Positions 1-8,131 of a stretch of DNA of 44,551 nucleotides are shown piece by piece (the stretch's first letter is position 1; the number at the start of each line of letters is the position of its first letter). Made by a program: the position numbers and the translations under genes. The DNA comes from Bacteroidota bacterium. Lineage in GTDB: Bacteria; Bacteroidota; Rhodothermia; Balneolales; Balneolaceae. The notes below the pieces were generated by a model. The model was given only the letters and a program-made list of their open reading frames with translations, ran no database searches and had not been told where the DNA came from. Where the stretch lies: contig JAAAOB010000048.1 in the NCBI GenBank assembly GCA_009909035.1, positions 1 through 44,551 on the forward strand, given 5' to 3'.

Positions 1-90
1 CACCTTTGGCGCGGTACCGCTTCTCAATACGGGTACGGCCTTGGAATGAGAGGAAAGCTGGATTATGTGTTAAATAAGCTCGGTCTATGA
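1..90 (+). CDS. C-terminal end of an upstream gene, possibly a glycosyltransferase (partial)
   Basis: An open frame runs from the first base to a TGA at 88-90 and encodes about 29 residues ending in LDYVLNKLGL. The 5' part lies outside the window. The stop overlaps the start of the next gene in an ATGA arrangement (87-90), so the two are probably translationally coupled. The tail (GYGLGMRGKL, aromatic and basic) resembles the C-terminal end of family 2 glycosyltransferases, and that fits the neighbouring glycan genes, but the fragment is too short to be sure. Confidence 0.6.
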   Translation, partial: HLWRGTASQYGYGLGMRGKLDYVLNKLGL

Positions 91-2210
91 CGAATTCGAA
101 AGATCAGCCGGATATATCTGTTATAATTGTAAACTATAATGTAAAAGAGTTTCTTGCGAACTGTCTGCAGTCGGTACGTAAAGCCACAGAAGCACTCCAG
201 ACGGAAATATTTGTGGTTGACAACGCCTCATCCGATGGGTCGATCCCGTTTCTGAAGCATAGGTTTAAAGATGTGACGTTTATTGAAAACAGAGAAAATC
301 TTGGATTCGGCAAAGCCAACAACCAGGCCATTCAAAAAGCCAATGGCAGATATACGCTACTGCTAAACCCTGATACGCTTCTTCAAGAGGATACGCTTCA
401 TATCTTGCGTAATTACATGGATGAACACAAGGCTTGCGGAGCCTGCGGGTGTAAAATACTGAACCCCGACGGTACGTTTGCTCCCGAATCACGGCGATCC
501 ATTCCAACCGTTTCGGCCGCCGTCTACAAAGCAATCGGCCTGACAGCGATGTTTCCCAAAAGCAGGCATTTTGGGTCGTATTACCAGGGATGGAAGGATG
601 AAGATGAAGGCGGTGAAGTTCCGGTTCTTTCCGGTTCGTTTATGTTTTTCAGAACGGAATGTTTGAAGCAAGTAGGTGGCTTTGACGAGCGTTTTTTCAT
701 GTACGGAGAAGATATTGATCTTTGTTATCGTGTTTCTAACGCCGGCTGGCAGATTCACTATGTGCCCGATACAGCGATTATCCATTATAAAGGAGAAAGC
801 ACAAAAAAGAATGAGCTGGCATATAACCGTGTATTTAACAATGCAATTTATACGTTTTTTGATAAACACTACACCAGCCGCTACTCGCACTTATTTAAAT
901 TTATCATTTTCTGGGTGATACAGCTTCGAGCACTGGTCTCCTTTTTTGTAAATAATATTTATAGCCGCCGGTATGTCATCGCAGACTTGTTGATCCTGAA
1001 CCTATCCCTCTTAACGGGGATGTTCATCAGGGCGAGTTTTGACCCGAGAGGCATTTTATCCATGTTAAACCCGGAGTTTTTGTGGCTCCACCTGCTTTGG
1101 AGCCTGCTCTACCTGTTTTTTGCCCAGGCATATGGTCTGCTGAAGGAGGATGCATTTTCAATCGTCGGAAGCTTAAAAGCAGTATTTTTTAGTTTTTTAA
1201 TGCTGGTTGCTATTACCTTTTTCATTCGAAGTATCGCCTTTTCAAGGATCATCCTGGCGGTATCTTTTATTCTTGGAATCACATTCGTTGGTATCGTTCG
1301 GTTTATGCGGGTCAATCGGCTAAAGTCGACTAAGCTCTCACGGGGTAAACTAAATCCGCTTCAAATGGTTTTAGTGGGTGATAAAGAGGCTGCATCCAGC
1401 CTCAAGCAGAAAATAAATTCTAAAGCCGGCTGGCAGGTTCAAATTGCCGGAACGGCGCAAATAATAAATAACGGCAGAGAAGATCGTTCTGAAATTGAAA
1501 AATTACGCGAAATGGTGGCTTTCAGGTCGGCTGATGTTGTTGTCTTTTTAATGGAATCGGTCACACATAAACAGCTGGTAGAATCCATACGTGAACTTCA
1601 CTCTCTTGATGTTGAGATAAAGGTGGTGCCTGAAAGCATGGATTTTATTCTTGGAAAATCGGACGTTGAGTACTTTGATACGCTTCCTGCACCAGACCTG
1701 GATCTCAATTACAATAATCCGGCTCAGAAAATTTTTAAACGATTATTTGATGTCACTGTTGGCCTTGCAGGATATGCACTCTTACTTCCTGTTGCGTGGG
1801 CATGGTTTTTCAGGAGTAAAGATAAACGTATTCGCGTGCCGGTTTATGACGGTCATCAGATGCGGCAAATCATTCTGAATTCCCACAGCTCTTTTGCTGG
1901 TAAAGTTTCGAACCGGCTGCGAATTTGCAACGCCCTGTTAAGTGGCGCGATAAGTTTAGTCGGCGCACCTGCAGATCTGCCCTCGGACAACCGGCAGCCG
2001 GAGTATCGCTACCGCACCGGGTTGACCGGGTATGTGCAAATCAACAGAGACCGGATCTCAGAAAATCATGAAAGAGAACAGTATCATCTTCACTACCTCC
2101 AAAAATACTCTATTTGGCTGGACCTGGACATTCTTTTTAAAGCGCTGATTCGGGAAGAGTCACTGACTGGCGCACTTTTGGATAGCCTTGAATCAGGCAC
2201 CAAGATGTAA
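87..2210 (+). CDS. GT2 glycosyltransferase fused to a degenerate polyprenyl-phosphate sugar-phosphotransferase-like module
   Basis: The 707-residue protein has two parts. Residues 1-250 are a GT-A family 2 glycosyltransferase of the rhamnosyltransferase type: VIIVNYN near 13-19, VVDNASSDGS at 43-52, the nucleotide-sugar motif NPD at 94-96 and a GEDIDLC segment near 207-213. Residues about 270-410 hold several membrane helices. Residues 424-520 look like the Rossmann-like domain of polyprenyl glycosylphosphotransferases, and 548-690 like their sugar-transferase domain. The last part is decayed: KRLFDV (551-556), SLVGAP (623-628) and RTGLTGY (643-649) remain recognisable, but the KFR(S/T)M and LDE(I/L)PQ catalytic segments, intact in the paralogue at 3967-5376, are missing. 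The GT2 half is probably active, adding a sugar to a lipid-linked or surface glycan at the inner membrane. The second half may act only as an anchor or scaffold. It overlaps the preceding gene by 4 nt. Confidence 0.85.
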   Translation: MTNSKDQPDISVIIVNYNVKEFLANCLQSVRKATEALQTEIFVVDNASSDGSIPFLKHRFKDVTFIENRENLGFGKANNQAIQKANGRYTLLLNPDTLLQEDTLHILRNYMDEHKACGACGCKILNPDGTFAPESRRSIPTVSAAVYKAIGLTAMFPKSRHFGSYYQGWKDEDEGGEVPVLSGSFMFFRTECLKQVGGFDERFFMYGEDIDLCYRVSNAGWQIHYVPDTAIIHYKGESTKKNELAYNRVFNNAIYTFFDKHYTSRYSHLFKFIIFWVIQLRALVSFFVNNIYSRRYVIADLLILNLSLLTGMFIRASFDPRGILSMLNPEFLWLHLLWSLLYLFFAQAYGLLKEDAFSIVGSLKAVFFSFLMLVAITFFIRSIAFSRIILAVSFILGITFVGIVRFMRVNRLKSTKLSRGKLNPLQMVLVGDKEAASSLKQKINSKAGWQVQIAGTAQIINNGREDRSEIEKLREMVAFRSADVVVFLMESVTHKQLVESIRELHSLDVEIKVVPESMDFILGKSDVEYFDTLPAPDLDLNYNNPAQKIFKRLFDVTVGLAGYALLLPVAWAWFFRSKDKRIRVPVYDGHQMRQIILNSHSSFAGKVSNRLRICNALLSGAISLVGAPADLPSDNRQPEYRYRTGLTGYVQINRDRISENHEREQYHLHYLQKYSIWLDLDILFKALIREESLTGALLDSLESGTKM

Positions 2211-2319
2211 CAACCCGTCACCTGTCGGGGGATGATTTTCTGAGTGTAGAACTTTCAATTACTTGGTTCAGAAACTTAACCTATTACACCCCACCCCACG
2301 CACAAAAACCCGCGTGGTA

Positions 2320-2554
2320 CTCCCCTTGAGAGGCTGTGAGGAAATTCGACAACAAATTTCGATTCAGTTAAACGTTTAAGGTAAATAGATTTATTTCGAA
2401 GCTCCCCTCCCTGTCAATCCGCCGGCTGGCGGAGCGATAGGGAGGGGGCGGGGGTGGGTCAGAAAGACTGAAAGCGCTGAAAGTGGTAGGATTTGTAAAT
2501 TAATTAGGTGCGATTTTTTTGGAAATCAATTATCTCACAGCCTCTCGAGGGGAG
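2320..2554. repeat. MITE-like non-coding segment bounded by 21 bp inverted repeats
   Basis: The left end (2320-2340) and the right end (2534-2554) are reverse complements over 21 bp with a single mismatch. The interior has no plausible gene and contains a large GC-rich hairpin. It lies in the 535 bp non-coding space between two convergent genes (2211-2745). No target-site duplication is obvious at the ends, so a mobile origin is inference. Confidence 0.5.
2404..2447. repeat. Two-tier GC-rich hairpin
   Basis: An outer stem of about 12 bp (2404-2415 with 2436-2447, one G-T pair) encloses an inner 6 bp stem (TCCGCC at 2418-2423, GGCGGA at 2428-2433) with a GGCT loop. It sits inside the inverted-repeat element. 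There is no T tract after it, so it is more REP-like than a classical terminator, though it could stop transcription from either convergent gene. Confidence 0.55.
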
Positions 2555-2565
2555 ACTTCCCATTG

Positions 2566-2604
2566 CCCCCTTCTCCCATGGGGATCCCTCGCGGGAGAAG
2601 GGGG
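2566..2604. repeat. 12 bp perfect inverted repeat (hairpin)
   Basis: CCCCCTTCTCCC at 2566-2577 pairs perfectly with 2593-2604. The 15 nt loop itself holds the palindrome GGGATCCC. It lies just outside the 2320-2554 element, between the convergent glycosyltransferase and tgt genes. Either an intergenic REP-like element or a bidirectional terminator is possible. Confidence 0.5.
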
Positions 2605-2656
2605 ACACTCCAAAATAAGCTACGTATTGACCAAAAAATTATGGGTTCTAAATTAA

Positions 2657-2682
2657 TACCTCGCGGACTCTGCCCCGAGGTA
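2657..2682. repeat. Hairpin downstream of tgt
   Basis: TACCTCG at 2657-2663 pairs with CGAGGTA at 2676-2682. On the minus strand it follows the tgt stop by about 65 nt, so it may contribute to tgt termination, although no clean T tract follows. It resembles short GC-rich intergenic repeats; only one copy was noticed in this window. Confidence 0.35.
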
Positions 2683-2745
2683 GTTCATCAAAGCCTGTTC
2701 AGGTACCGGCCGGCGGAAATTTGTTAAAAGCGATCTCTGGAACGA

Positions 2746-3873
2746 TCAGATTTTTTGATCTACCGTTTCAGACATCTGCTCAAACCATGTGCCAAACGTA
2801 TCGTCCTGGATCTTTTGCCGGGCCGTTTTCATCAGCCACAGATAGAAGGTGAGATTTTGTTTTGAGGCAAGTTCAAGGCCCAGCAGTTCATTAGCCTTAA
2901 AGAGATGGTGGAGGTAGCTCATTTTGTAGGATTGACAAAGGTCGCTTGGAAATCCGGCATCAAGAGCTTTGTGATGATGTTTCCATTTTGCATTTCTGAG
3001 ATTAATCTTCCCATTGCGTGTAAATATCATGCCGTTCCGGGCGTTCCGTGTTGGCATTACACAGTCGAACATGTCGACACCCCGGGCCACACACTGCAGC
3101 AGGTTGGCGGGTGTACCAACCCCCATCAGGTATCGTGGCTTCTCTTCTGGCAGGTGGTCGGTGTTGAAATCGGTGATTTCGTACAGCAAATCCGTGGGTT
3201 CACCTACACTCAGCCCGCCAATTGCAAGACCCTCAAAATCGAGTGATGCCATAAATTCTGACGACTCTTTCCTCAGCTCTTTGTGGGTTCCGCCCTGCAC
3301 AATCCCGAACTGCAGCTGCCGGTGGCCGTAGAGCGGCGAGCTGTCCAGGAAAGCATCGCGTCCACGTTTTGCCCATCGATGGGTTAACCCCATTGATTCT
3401 TCAACATAGCTCCGATCGGCGGGATATGGCGGGCACTCGTCGAGTATCATCATAATGTCCGAACCAAGCACTCTCTGGGTATCCACAACATTTTCGGGTG
3501 TAAAGAGGTGTTTTGAACCGTCAAGATGGCTTTTAAATGTGGCCCCTTTCTCCTCGAGCTTTCGGTTGTCGGAGAGCGAAAAGATCTGGTACCCTCCGGA
3601 ATCTGTAAGAATGGGACGATCCCACCGCATGAAGGAGTGAAGCCCGCCGGCGTCCTTCATGATGTCGTTGCCGGGCCGCAGGTAGAGGTGGTAGGTATTG
3701 CCGAGGATGATTTGTGCCTGTACTTTATTCGCAAGGTCGTCCTGGTTCACCGCTTTTACGCTTCCCACCGTCCCGACAGGCATGAAGATTGGCGTCTGAA
3801 TGGTGCCGTGGTCGGTTGTAAGAATTCCGGTACGGGCTTTTGTATACGAAGAAGTTTTCTCTAATTTGAACAA
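2746..3873 (-). CDS. tgt: tRNA-guanine transglycosylase (queuine tRNA-ribosyltransferase)
   Basis: This 375-residue TIM-barrel enzyme exchanges guanine at tRNA position 34 for the queuosine precursor preQ1. Family marks are PIFMPVGTVGSVKA near the N-terminus, GNTYHLYLRPG, the active-site segment LTDSGGYQIFSL, FGIVQGG, GLAIGGLSVGE and DMFDCVMPTRNARNG carrying the nucleophilic Asp. The length is normal for bacterial Tgt. The C-terminal structural zinc site is largely lost: where the family has CxCxxC and a later His, this protein keeps only the third Cys (SDLCQSY), and the usual IHN is KQN. As I recall, related Bacteroidota enzymes also lack these ligands. It is divergent from the gene at 3967 and convergent with the one ending at 2210. 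No other queuosine gene is in the window. Confidence 0.96.
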   Translation of the reverse strand: MFKLEKTSSYTKARTGILTTDHGTIQTPIFMPVGTVGSVKAVNQDDLANKVQAQIILGNTYHLYLRPGNDIMKDAGGLHSFMRWDRPILTDSGGYQIFSLSDNRKLEEKGATFKSHLDGSKHLFTPENVVDTQRVLGSDIMMILDECPPYPADRSYVEESMGLTHRWAKRGRDAFLDSSPLYGHRQLQFGIVQGGTHKELRKESSEFMASLDFEGLAIGGLSVGEPTDLLYEITDFNTDHLPEEKPRYLMGVGTPANLLQCVARGVDMFDCVMPTRNARNGMIFTRNGKINLRNAKWKHHHKALDAGFPSDLCQSYKMSYLHHLFKANELLGLELASKQNLTFYLWLMKTARQKIQDDTFGTWFEQMSETVDQKI

Positions 3874-3892
3874 AAATATGGGTGTTTAATAC

Positions 3893-3927
3893 CAAAATTA
3901 CCTTTTATATTGTCAGGCTAATGCAAA
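3893..3927 (-). promoter_or_regulatory. Candidate promoter for tgt (TAnnTTTG type)
   Basis: On the minus strand, TAATTTTG (3893-3900) matches the Bacteroidetes -7 consensus TAnnTTTG, and TTTG (3924-3927) could be the -33 element. The spacing is 23 nt, longer than the usual 19-21. The -7 element ends about 20 nt before the tgt start codon. Confidence 0.4.
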
Positions 3928-3966
3928 ACGGCGACAATATGTATAAACTGAGCCCAAGATAACCCT

Positions 3967-5376
3967 TTGCCCGCTATAAATCGAAATCGCGAAACGCTTT
4001 TTACGGCTCTGCTTGACGGGCTCGTACTCTGTATGTCCTGGTACCTGTTTACCGTCCTGAAACCAGATCTGTCCGCCAGTATTGCCAGCAGCGAACGTAT
4101 CACCCTGATTGTGCTGGGTGCTTTTCATACTCTTTATTGGCTGCTGATATTTTCACTCATGGGGCTTTATAAAAAACTATACCTCATTTCACGGTTTGAT
4201 GAGTTTTTGAAAGTGGCAAGGGCCACGGCCATCGGCACGCTGGTTCTCTATTTTTATGTCTCCCTGGATGGAAACTTAAAGGTGACAGATGCCTTTTCAA
4301 GCGTTGCGATCTATGCGCTGCTGCTGGGGGGCACGATTACGATCAACCGGTTTGTGATCCGCAGCATTCAACGGTTTTATGCACTCAGGGGAAAAGGGCT
4401 ACACAGAACACTGATTATCGGGACGGGAAAAAATGCTCTTTCGGCCTACGACGACCTCGGCCGTAATAAATCTCTCGGAATGCAGGTGGTGGGTTTTATC
4501 CATGTGCCAAACGGATTTGAGGATCAGCCCCTGCAGGTAGACAAGGATGAGATTATGGGCAATCTGGACGATATTAACCGGATTATTAATGAAATGGAGA
4601 TCCAGGATCTTATTGTAGCTCTTGAACCTGAAAAACGAGGCGACCTGGTGAAAGTACTCAGCAGGGTTAATAACCCGGATGTTAAACTGAAGCTGCTGCC
4701 CGATTTTTACCAGCTGGTGAGCGGCCTGAATAAAACCAACCAAATTTTTGGGCTGCCGCTCATTGAAATATCTCCCGACCTGATGCCGGCCTGGGAAAAA
4801 TTTACAAAACGCCTGATGGATCTGGTAATTGCATCTACTGTACTGATTGTGATGTTGCCGCTGATTATTATTATATCTGTAGCCATTAAATGGAATTCAT
4901 CGGGCCCGGTTATCTACACCCAGAAGCGGGTCGGAAAAAATGGTAAACTGTTCACCATGTATAAATTCAGGACAATGCAAAACGATGCCGAAGCGGAAAC
5001 AGGACCGACCTGGGCCTCCGAAAATGATCCGCGCATCACAGCCGTTGGTGCGCTTCTGCGCAAAACACGTCTCGATGAAATCCCCCAGTTTTATAATGTA
5101 CTCAAGGGCGAGATGAGTCTCGTAGGGCCGCGTCCTGAACGGCCCTATTTTGTGGAGCAGTTCAAAAACGACATTCCGCTCTACAGCCGCAGGCTCAGGG
5201 TTCGGCCCGGAATAACGGGATGGGCACAGGTAAAATGGAAATACGACAGCTCCCTGGATGATGTGAAAGAGAAGACAAAATATGATCTTTTCTATGTTGA
5301 AAATATGTCGCTGCGGATGGATTTTAAGATTTTAATCAACACTCTGTTTTCAATGGTAAGAGCAAAGGGGCAGTAA
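3967..5376 (+). CDS. Polyprenyl-phosphate glycosylphosphotransferase (undecaprenyl-phosphate glucose phosphotransferase type)
   Basis: The 469-residue integral membrane enzyme transfers a sugar-1-phosphate from a nucleotide sugar to undecaprenyl phosphate, the first step of exopolysaccharide or O-glycan assembly. It has about four N-terminal membrane helices (residues 10-135), a Rossmann-like domain (146-245), a further helix (about 284-305) and an intact sugar-transferase domain with YKFRTM (332-337), LDEIPQFYNVLKGEMSLVGPRPE (369 on) and RVRPGITGWAQV (411 on). The start is a TTG. The in-frame stop at 3949-3951 and the absence of any ATG before residue 23 leave TTG at 3967 as the only start that keeps the first membrane helix. 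The next gene begins 4 nt after the stop, forming an operon. Confidence 0.92.
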   Translation: MPAINRNRETLFTALLDGLVLCMSWYLFTVLKPDLSASIASSERITLIVLGAFHTLYWLLIFSLMGLYKKLYLISRFDEFLKVARATAIGTLVLYFYVSLDGNLKVTDAFSSVAIYALLLGGTITINRFVIRSIQRFYALRGKGLHRTLIIGTGKNALSAYDDLGRNKSLGMQVVGFIHVPNGFEDQPLQVDKDEIMGNLDDINRIINEMEIQDLIVALEPEKRGDLVKVLSRVNNPDVKLKLLPDFYQLVSGLNKTNQIFGLPLIEISPDLMPAWEKFTKRLMDLVIASTVLIVMLPLIIIISVAIKWNSSGPVIYTQKRVGKNGKLFTMYKFRTMQNDAEAETGPTWASENDPRITAVGALLRKTRLDEIPQFYNVLKGEMSLVGPRPERPYFVEQFKNDIPLYSRRLRVRPGITGWAQVKWKYDSSLDDVKEKTKYDLFYVENMSLRMDFKILINTLFSMVRAKGQ

Positions 5377-5380
5377 ACCA

Positions 5381-6106
5381 ATGGGGAGAGCAATAGTCAT
5401 CATACCTACCTACAACGAGGCCCACAATATCGGCCGGCTGATGGAGCGCGTCCTTGCGCTACCTAAACGGATCGATATGCTGATTGTTGATGACGGATCA
5501 CCTGACGGTACCGCGGATATCGTGAAGGAATTAAAAGATAAATACCCGGAACGGATTCATCTCATTGAGAGAGGAAGCAAACGCGGACTCGGTACGGCGT
5601 ATGTTTCGGGATTCAGATTTGCGCTCTCCCACGGGTACGAGTTTGTCTGTGAAATGGACGCAGATTTTTCGCACAACCCCGATGATCTCCCCTTCCTGGT
5701 GGAACCCGTAGAACGGGGCGAAGCAGACGTTGCCATCGGATCGCGCTACTGCCGGGGAATCAGTATAGTCAACTGGCCGCTGAGCCGCCTCATCCTTTCA
5801 TTTGCTGCAAATATGTATGCTCGCTTTATCACCGGGCTGCCGGTAAAAGATACCACGGCCGGCTTTAAATGTATTCATGAAAAGGTACTCCAAAAAATAG
5901 ACCTTCAGGAGATCAAATCGAACGGGTATGCATTTCAGATTGAAATACATTACAGGGCCTGGAAGGCGGGTTTCAGGCTCAAAGAGGTGTCCATCATTTT
6001 TAGGGAGCGCGAGGAAGGAGTGTCTAAAATGTCGAAGTCCATTGTACGGGAGGCGATTTGGCGCGTTTGGGCTCTGAAATTCAGAAGTATGTTTGGAAAA
6101 CTGTAG
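5381..6106 (+). CDS. Polyprenol-phosphate mannosyltransferase-like GT2 (DPM1 type)
   Basis: This 241-residue GT-A glycosyltransferase is of the dolichol/polyprenol monophosphomannose synthase type, making a polyprenyl-phosphate-linked hexose as a donor for extracytoplasmic glycosylation. Visible motifs are IPTYNEAHNI (8-17), VDDGSPDGT (36-44), the metal-binding DAD (93-95), SRYCRG (121-126), TTAGFKC (158-164) and FREREEGVSKM (207-217), which is typical of this subfamily. It lacks the C-terminal membrane helices of GtrB or DPM3-fused forms. It begins 4 nt after the glycosylphosphotransferase and is convergent with the Memo-family gene; the 72 nt between them hold nothing recognisable. Confidence 0.9.
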   Translation: MGRAIVIIPTYNEAHNIGRLMERVLALPKRIDMLIVDDGSPDGTADIVKELKDKYPERIHLIERGSKRGLGTAYVSGFRFALSHGYEFVCEMDADFSHNPDDLPFLVEPVERGEADVAIGSRYCRGISIVNWPLSRLILSFAANMYARFITGLPVKDTTAGFKCIHEKVLQKIDLQEIKSNGYAFQIEIHYRAWKAGFRLKEVSIIFREREEGVSKMSKSIVREAIWRVWALKFRSMFGKL

Positions 6107-6178
6107 ATGGTTCTGCTGCTTTACAAGAGAACTGTTTTGGGCATGTGGTGACGTCCGGGAGCTGCAGGCAACAGGGAG

Positions 6179-7435
6179 TCAATACAAAATTGATCCGAAC
6201 GACACGGCACTTTCCCGCTCGCTCTCATCCCACCAGTGATAGTTCAGTTTCTGACCGGTACGACCCGGAAAAGCGGAGAGAAAAGAGTAAAGCGGTGGAA
6301 ACCCGCAGACCCGGTAGGCATCATACTCTTTGGCGATCGTCTGAAGCATGGATTTTTGATTGCCGGCCAGGGCCGTTTTGATAAACGAGGCATCGAACGA
6401 TTCTACATTCTTTCTCATCGCAGCTGCCGGTTCGGTATCTCCGAACTTTTTGCCCACGTGCGACAAGTCTCCGCTGATCAGGAAGAGAGTGTCACCGGTG
6501 TCGAGCTGGCGCAACCGTTCGGAAAAAAGCTCCACTTTCGTTCCGAGGTCACCGTCGGGCTTGTAGAAAAGCTCGTCGAGCCCGCCCACAAGAATTGGGA
6601 CCACCGAGAACGGGTGTGACCAGATGTGGTTGGCGAACAGAAGGTGTGTTTCAATACTGTGTTCAATACGATGTGCCCGATCGCTGAGAGTAAACCCGGC
6701 AGAGACACCGGCATCTGCCAGGAAGTCAAGTGCTGTACGATCCGCCGGAATAGTACTCCCCGGCAGTTCAAAATCTTTCGCAGACCCAATAAACGGGTAG
6801 TCGTCGTACGTTTGCGGATAGTAGCCGCTGTAGTGCGATGTGGCCAGGATGACCACCCGGCGAGGTGCCAGGTGCCTGAGCTTAGAAAAAGCTTCGGCGT
6901 ACTGTTTGGAGCCAACCCGAAGGTCGATATGGGGTGCGTAGAGCGCCTTCACTCCGGAGGGCGGATCGGTTACATCATCGGCAAGACTCATGGTTCGCTC
7001 CATGAAATCGTGCAGTTCGCCTGCATCAGCAGGGTAGCTTGAACCGGCAAGTGCGGGCGGGCGGGTGTCAGAATTCTCAAACTCCTCTTCAACCCGGTTA
7101 ACGGATGTGGTGAAAAAGCGACTCTCCAGCAGCCTCTGCTGATCCAGCATCTGTACAAAATCGAGCAGCTGATCCGCTGAGATATCCTTTGTAAAATGAC
7201 CGGCAATAGTGGATACGGATCGCCGGCCGTCAACCAGTGAGAGCAGCGGCTGAACGGATGCATCGAGCGCAAACCCTTGCGGGGCTATCTTTCGCGGATC
7301 GACGAACAGCAGCAGGTCCCGGCCGTTATCAGTGACAGGGATAACCTGGATATCCCGGCGCAGCGGGGGTACGGCAGATGTTGTAGAGTTGAATAGCTGA
7401 TTTCTCACGATTTTTGTCCCCTCATTTTCCAGCAT
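6179..7435 (-). CDS. amrB: Memo-family protein (AmmeMemoRadiSam system protein B) with a PqqD-like N-terminal domain
   Basis: In this 418-residue protein residues 120-418 form the Memo (MEMO1/YjjI-type) fold. The conserved metal-site residues are all present: His in APHIDLR (167-173), SH at 200-201, EHSIETHL (258-265), Asp and His in SGDLSHVG (321-328) and Cys in RVCGF (375-379). The family often occurs with AMMECR1 and a radical SAM protein in AmmeMemoRadiSam systems, but neither is visible here. Residues 30-108 are an extra domain with the pattern LLSLVDGRRSVSTIAGHF then LDFVQMLDQQRLLES, resembling PqqD-like or RRE winged helices. The ATG at 7435 lies 31 nt inside nth. A GTG at 7408, overlapping the nth stop as GTGA and preceded by a GAGGGG stretch, is an equally good start (409 residues). 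The biochemical role is unknown. Confidence 0.85.
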   Translation of the reverse strand: MLENEGTKIVRNQLFNSTTSAVPPLRRDIQVIPVTDNGRDLLLFVDPRKIAPQGFALDASVQPLLSLVDGRRSVSTIAGHFTKDISADQLLDFVQMLDQQRLLESRFFTTSVNRVEEEFENSDTRPPALAGSSYPADAGELHDFMERTMSLADDVTDPPSGVKALYAPHIDLRVGSKQYAEAFSKLRHLAPRRVVILATSHYSGYYPQTYDDYPFIGSAKDFELPGSTIPADRTALDFLADAGVSAGFTLSDRAHRIEHSIETHLLFANHIWSHPFSVVPILVGGLDELFYKPDGDLGTKVELFSERLRQLDTGDTLFLISGDLSHVGKKFGDTEPAAAMRKNVESFDASFIKTALAGNQKSMLQTIAKEYDAYRVCGFPPLYSFLSAFPGRTGQKLNYHWWDESERESAVSFGSILY

Positions 7436-8097
7436 TCACATTTTTTGCCATATCTGATGCAGATGGGATGATCCGGAGGATCACTGATACGTGCTTTGCA
7501 GGCGTTTCGGCCGTGATGAATCATCAGGTGAGACAAATCCGTCCAGCTCTCTTGAGGAAATAGTGCCATCAGATGTTTTTCAATTTTATTGGTGTTCTTC
7601 TTTTCGCGGGTAAGTCCGAAACGGTTGGCAAGTCGTTTTACATGGGTGTCTACCACCACGCCAATATTTTTGTTGAATGCATTCCCTAAAACAACGTTTG
7701 CTGTTTTACGAGCGGCACCACGCAGAGTTAAAAGCTCGTTCATAGTTTGCGGTACCTCGCCATCGAACTCCTCAACAATGGTTTGGGAGGCTTCTTTTAA
7801 AGATTTTGCTTTATTTCTGTAAAACCCGGTGGTTCTGACCAGTTCCTCAAGATCCTCAAGCGGGGCCCCAGCCATAGCTTCCGGTGTGGGATAGGCATCA
7901 AAAAGTGCCGGAGTCACTTTGTTGACACGTACGTCGGTACACTGAGCACTCAAAATTGTGGCGATTAACAGTTCAAATGGATTATTGTGCTCCAGTTCGC
8001 AGTGGGGATCCGGGTAGTGTGTATAGAGGTCATCTAACAGATTGCGGGCCCGTTGTAGCTGCTCCTTCGACTTTCGGGGTAATTTGGTTTTACTCAT
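7405..8097 (-). CDS. nth: Endonuclease III
   Basis: The 230-residue bifunctional DNA glycosylase/AP lyase of base excision repair removes oxidised pyrimidines. Family features are LLIATILSAQCTDVRVN (43-59), the helix-hairpin-helix segment LRGAARKTANVVLGNAF (125-141) with catalytic Lys131, and the catalytic Asp150 in VDTHVKR. Oddities: the hairpin reads LRGAAR where LPGVGR is usual, and the C-terminal iron-sulfur region has Cys at 200, 213, 220 and 222 instead of the canonical C-x6-C-x2-C-x5-C. The cluster may be rearranged or lost. It is the first gene of a two-gene minus-strand operon with the Memo gene and is divergent from the MFS gene at 8208. Confidence 0.94.
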   Translation of the reverse strand: MSKTKLPRKSKEQLQRARNLLDDLYTHYPDPHCELEHNNPFELLIATILSAQCTDVRVNKVTPALFDAYPTPEAMAGAPLEDLEELVRTTGFYRNKAKSLKEASQTIVEEFDGEVPQTMNELLTLRGAARKTANVVLGNAFNKNIGVVVDTHVKRLANRFGLTREKKNTNKIEKHLMALFPQESWTDLSHLMIHHGRNACKARISDPPDHPICIRYGKKCECWKMRGQKS

Positions 8098-8131
8098 AAA
8101 GAAGGATCATACGTGATTACGTTAAACACCA

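Noticed and set aside
3921..3962. Short ATG frame (MQNGDNMYKL...) that could be the true start of the glycosylphosphotransferase after a frameshift
   Set aside because: It stops at 3960-3962 before the gene and does not resemble the family N-terminus; the TTG at 3967 gives a family-like N-terminal segment without assuming an error.
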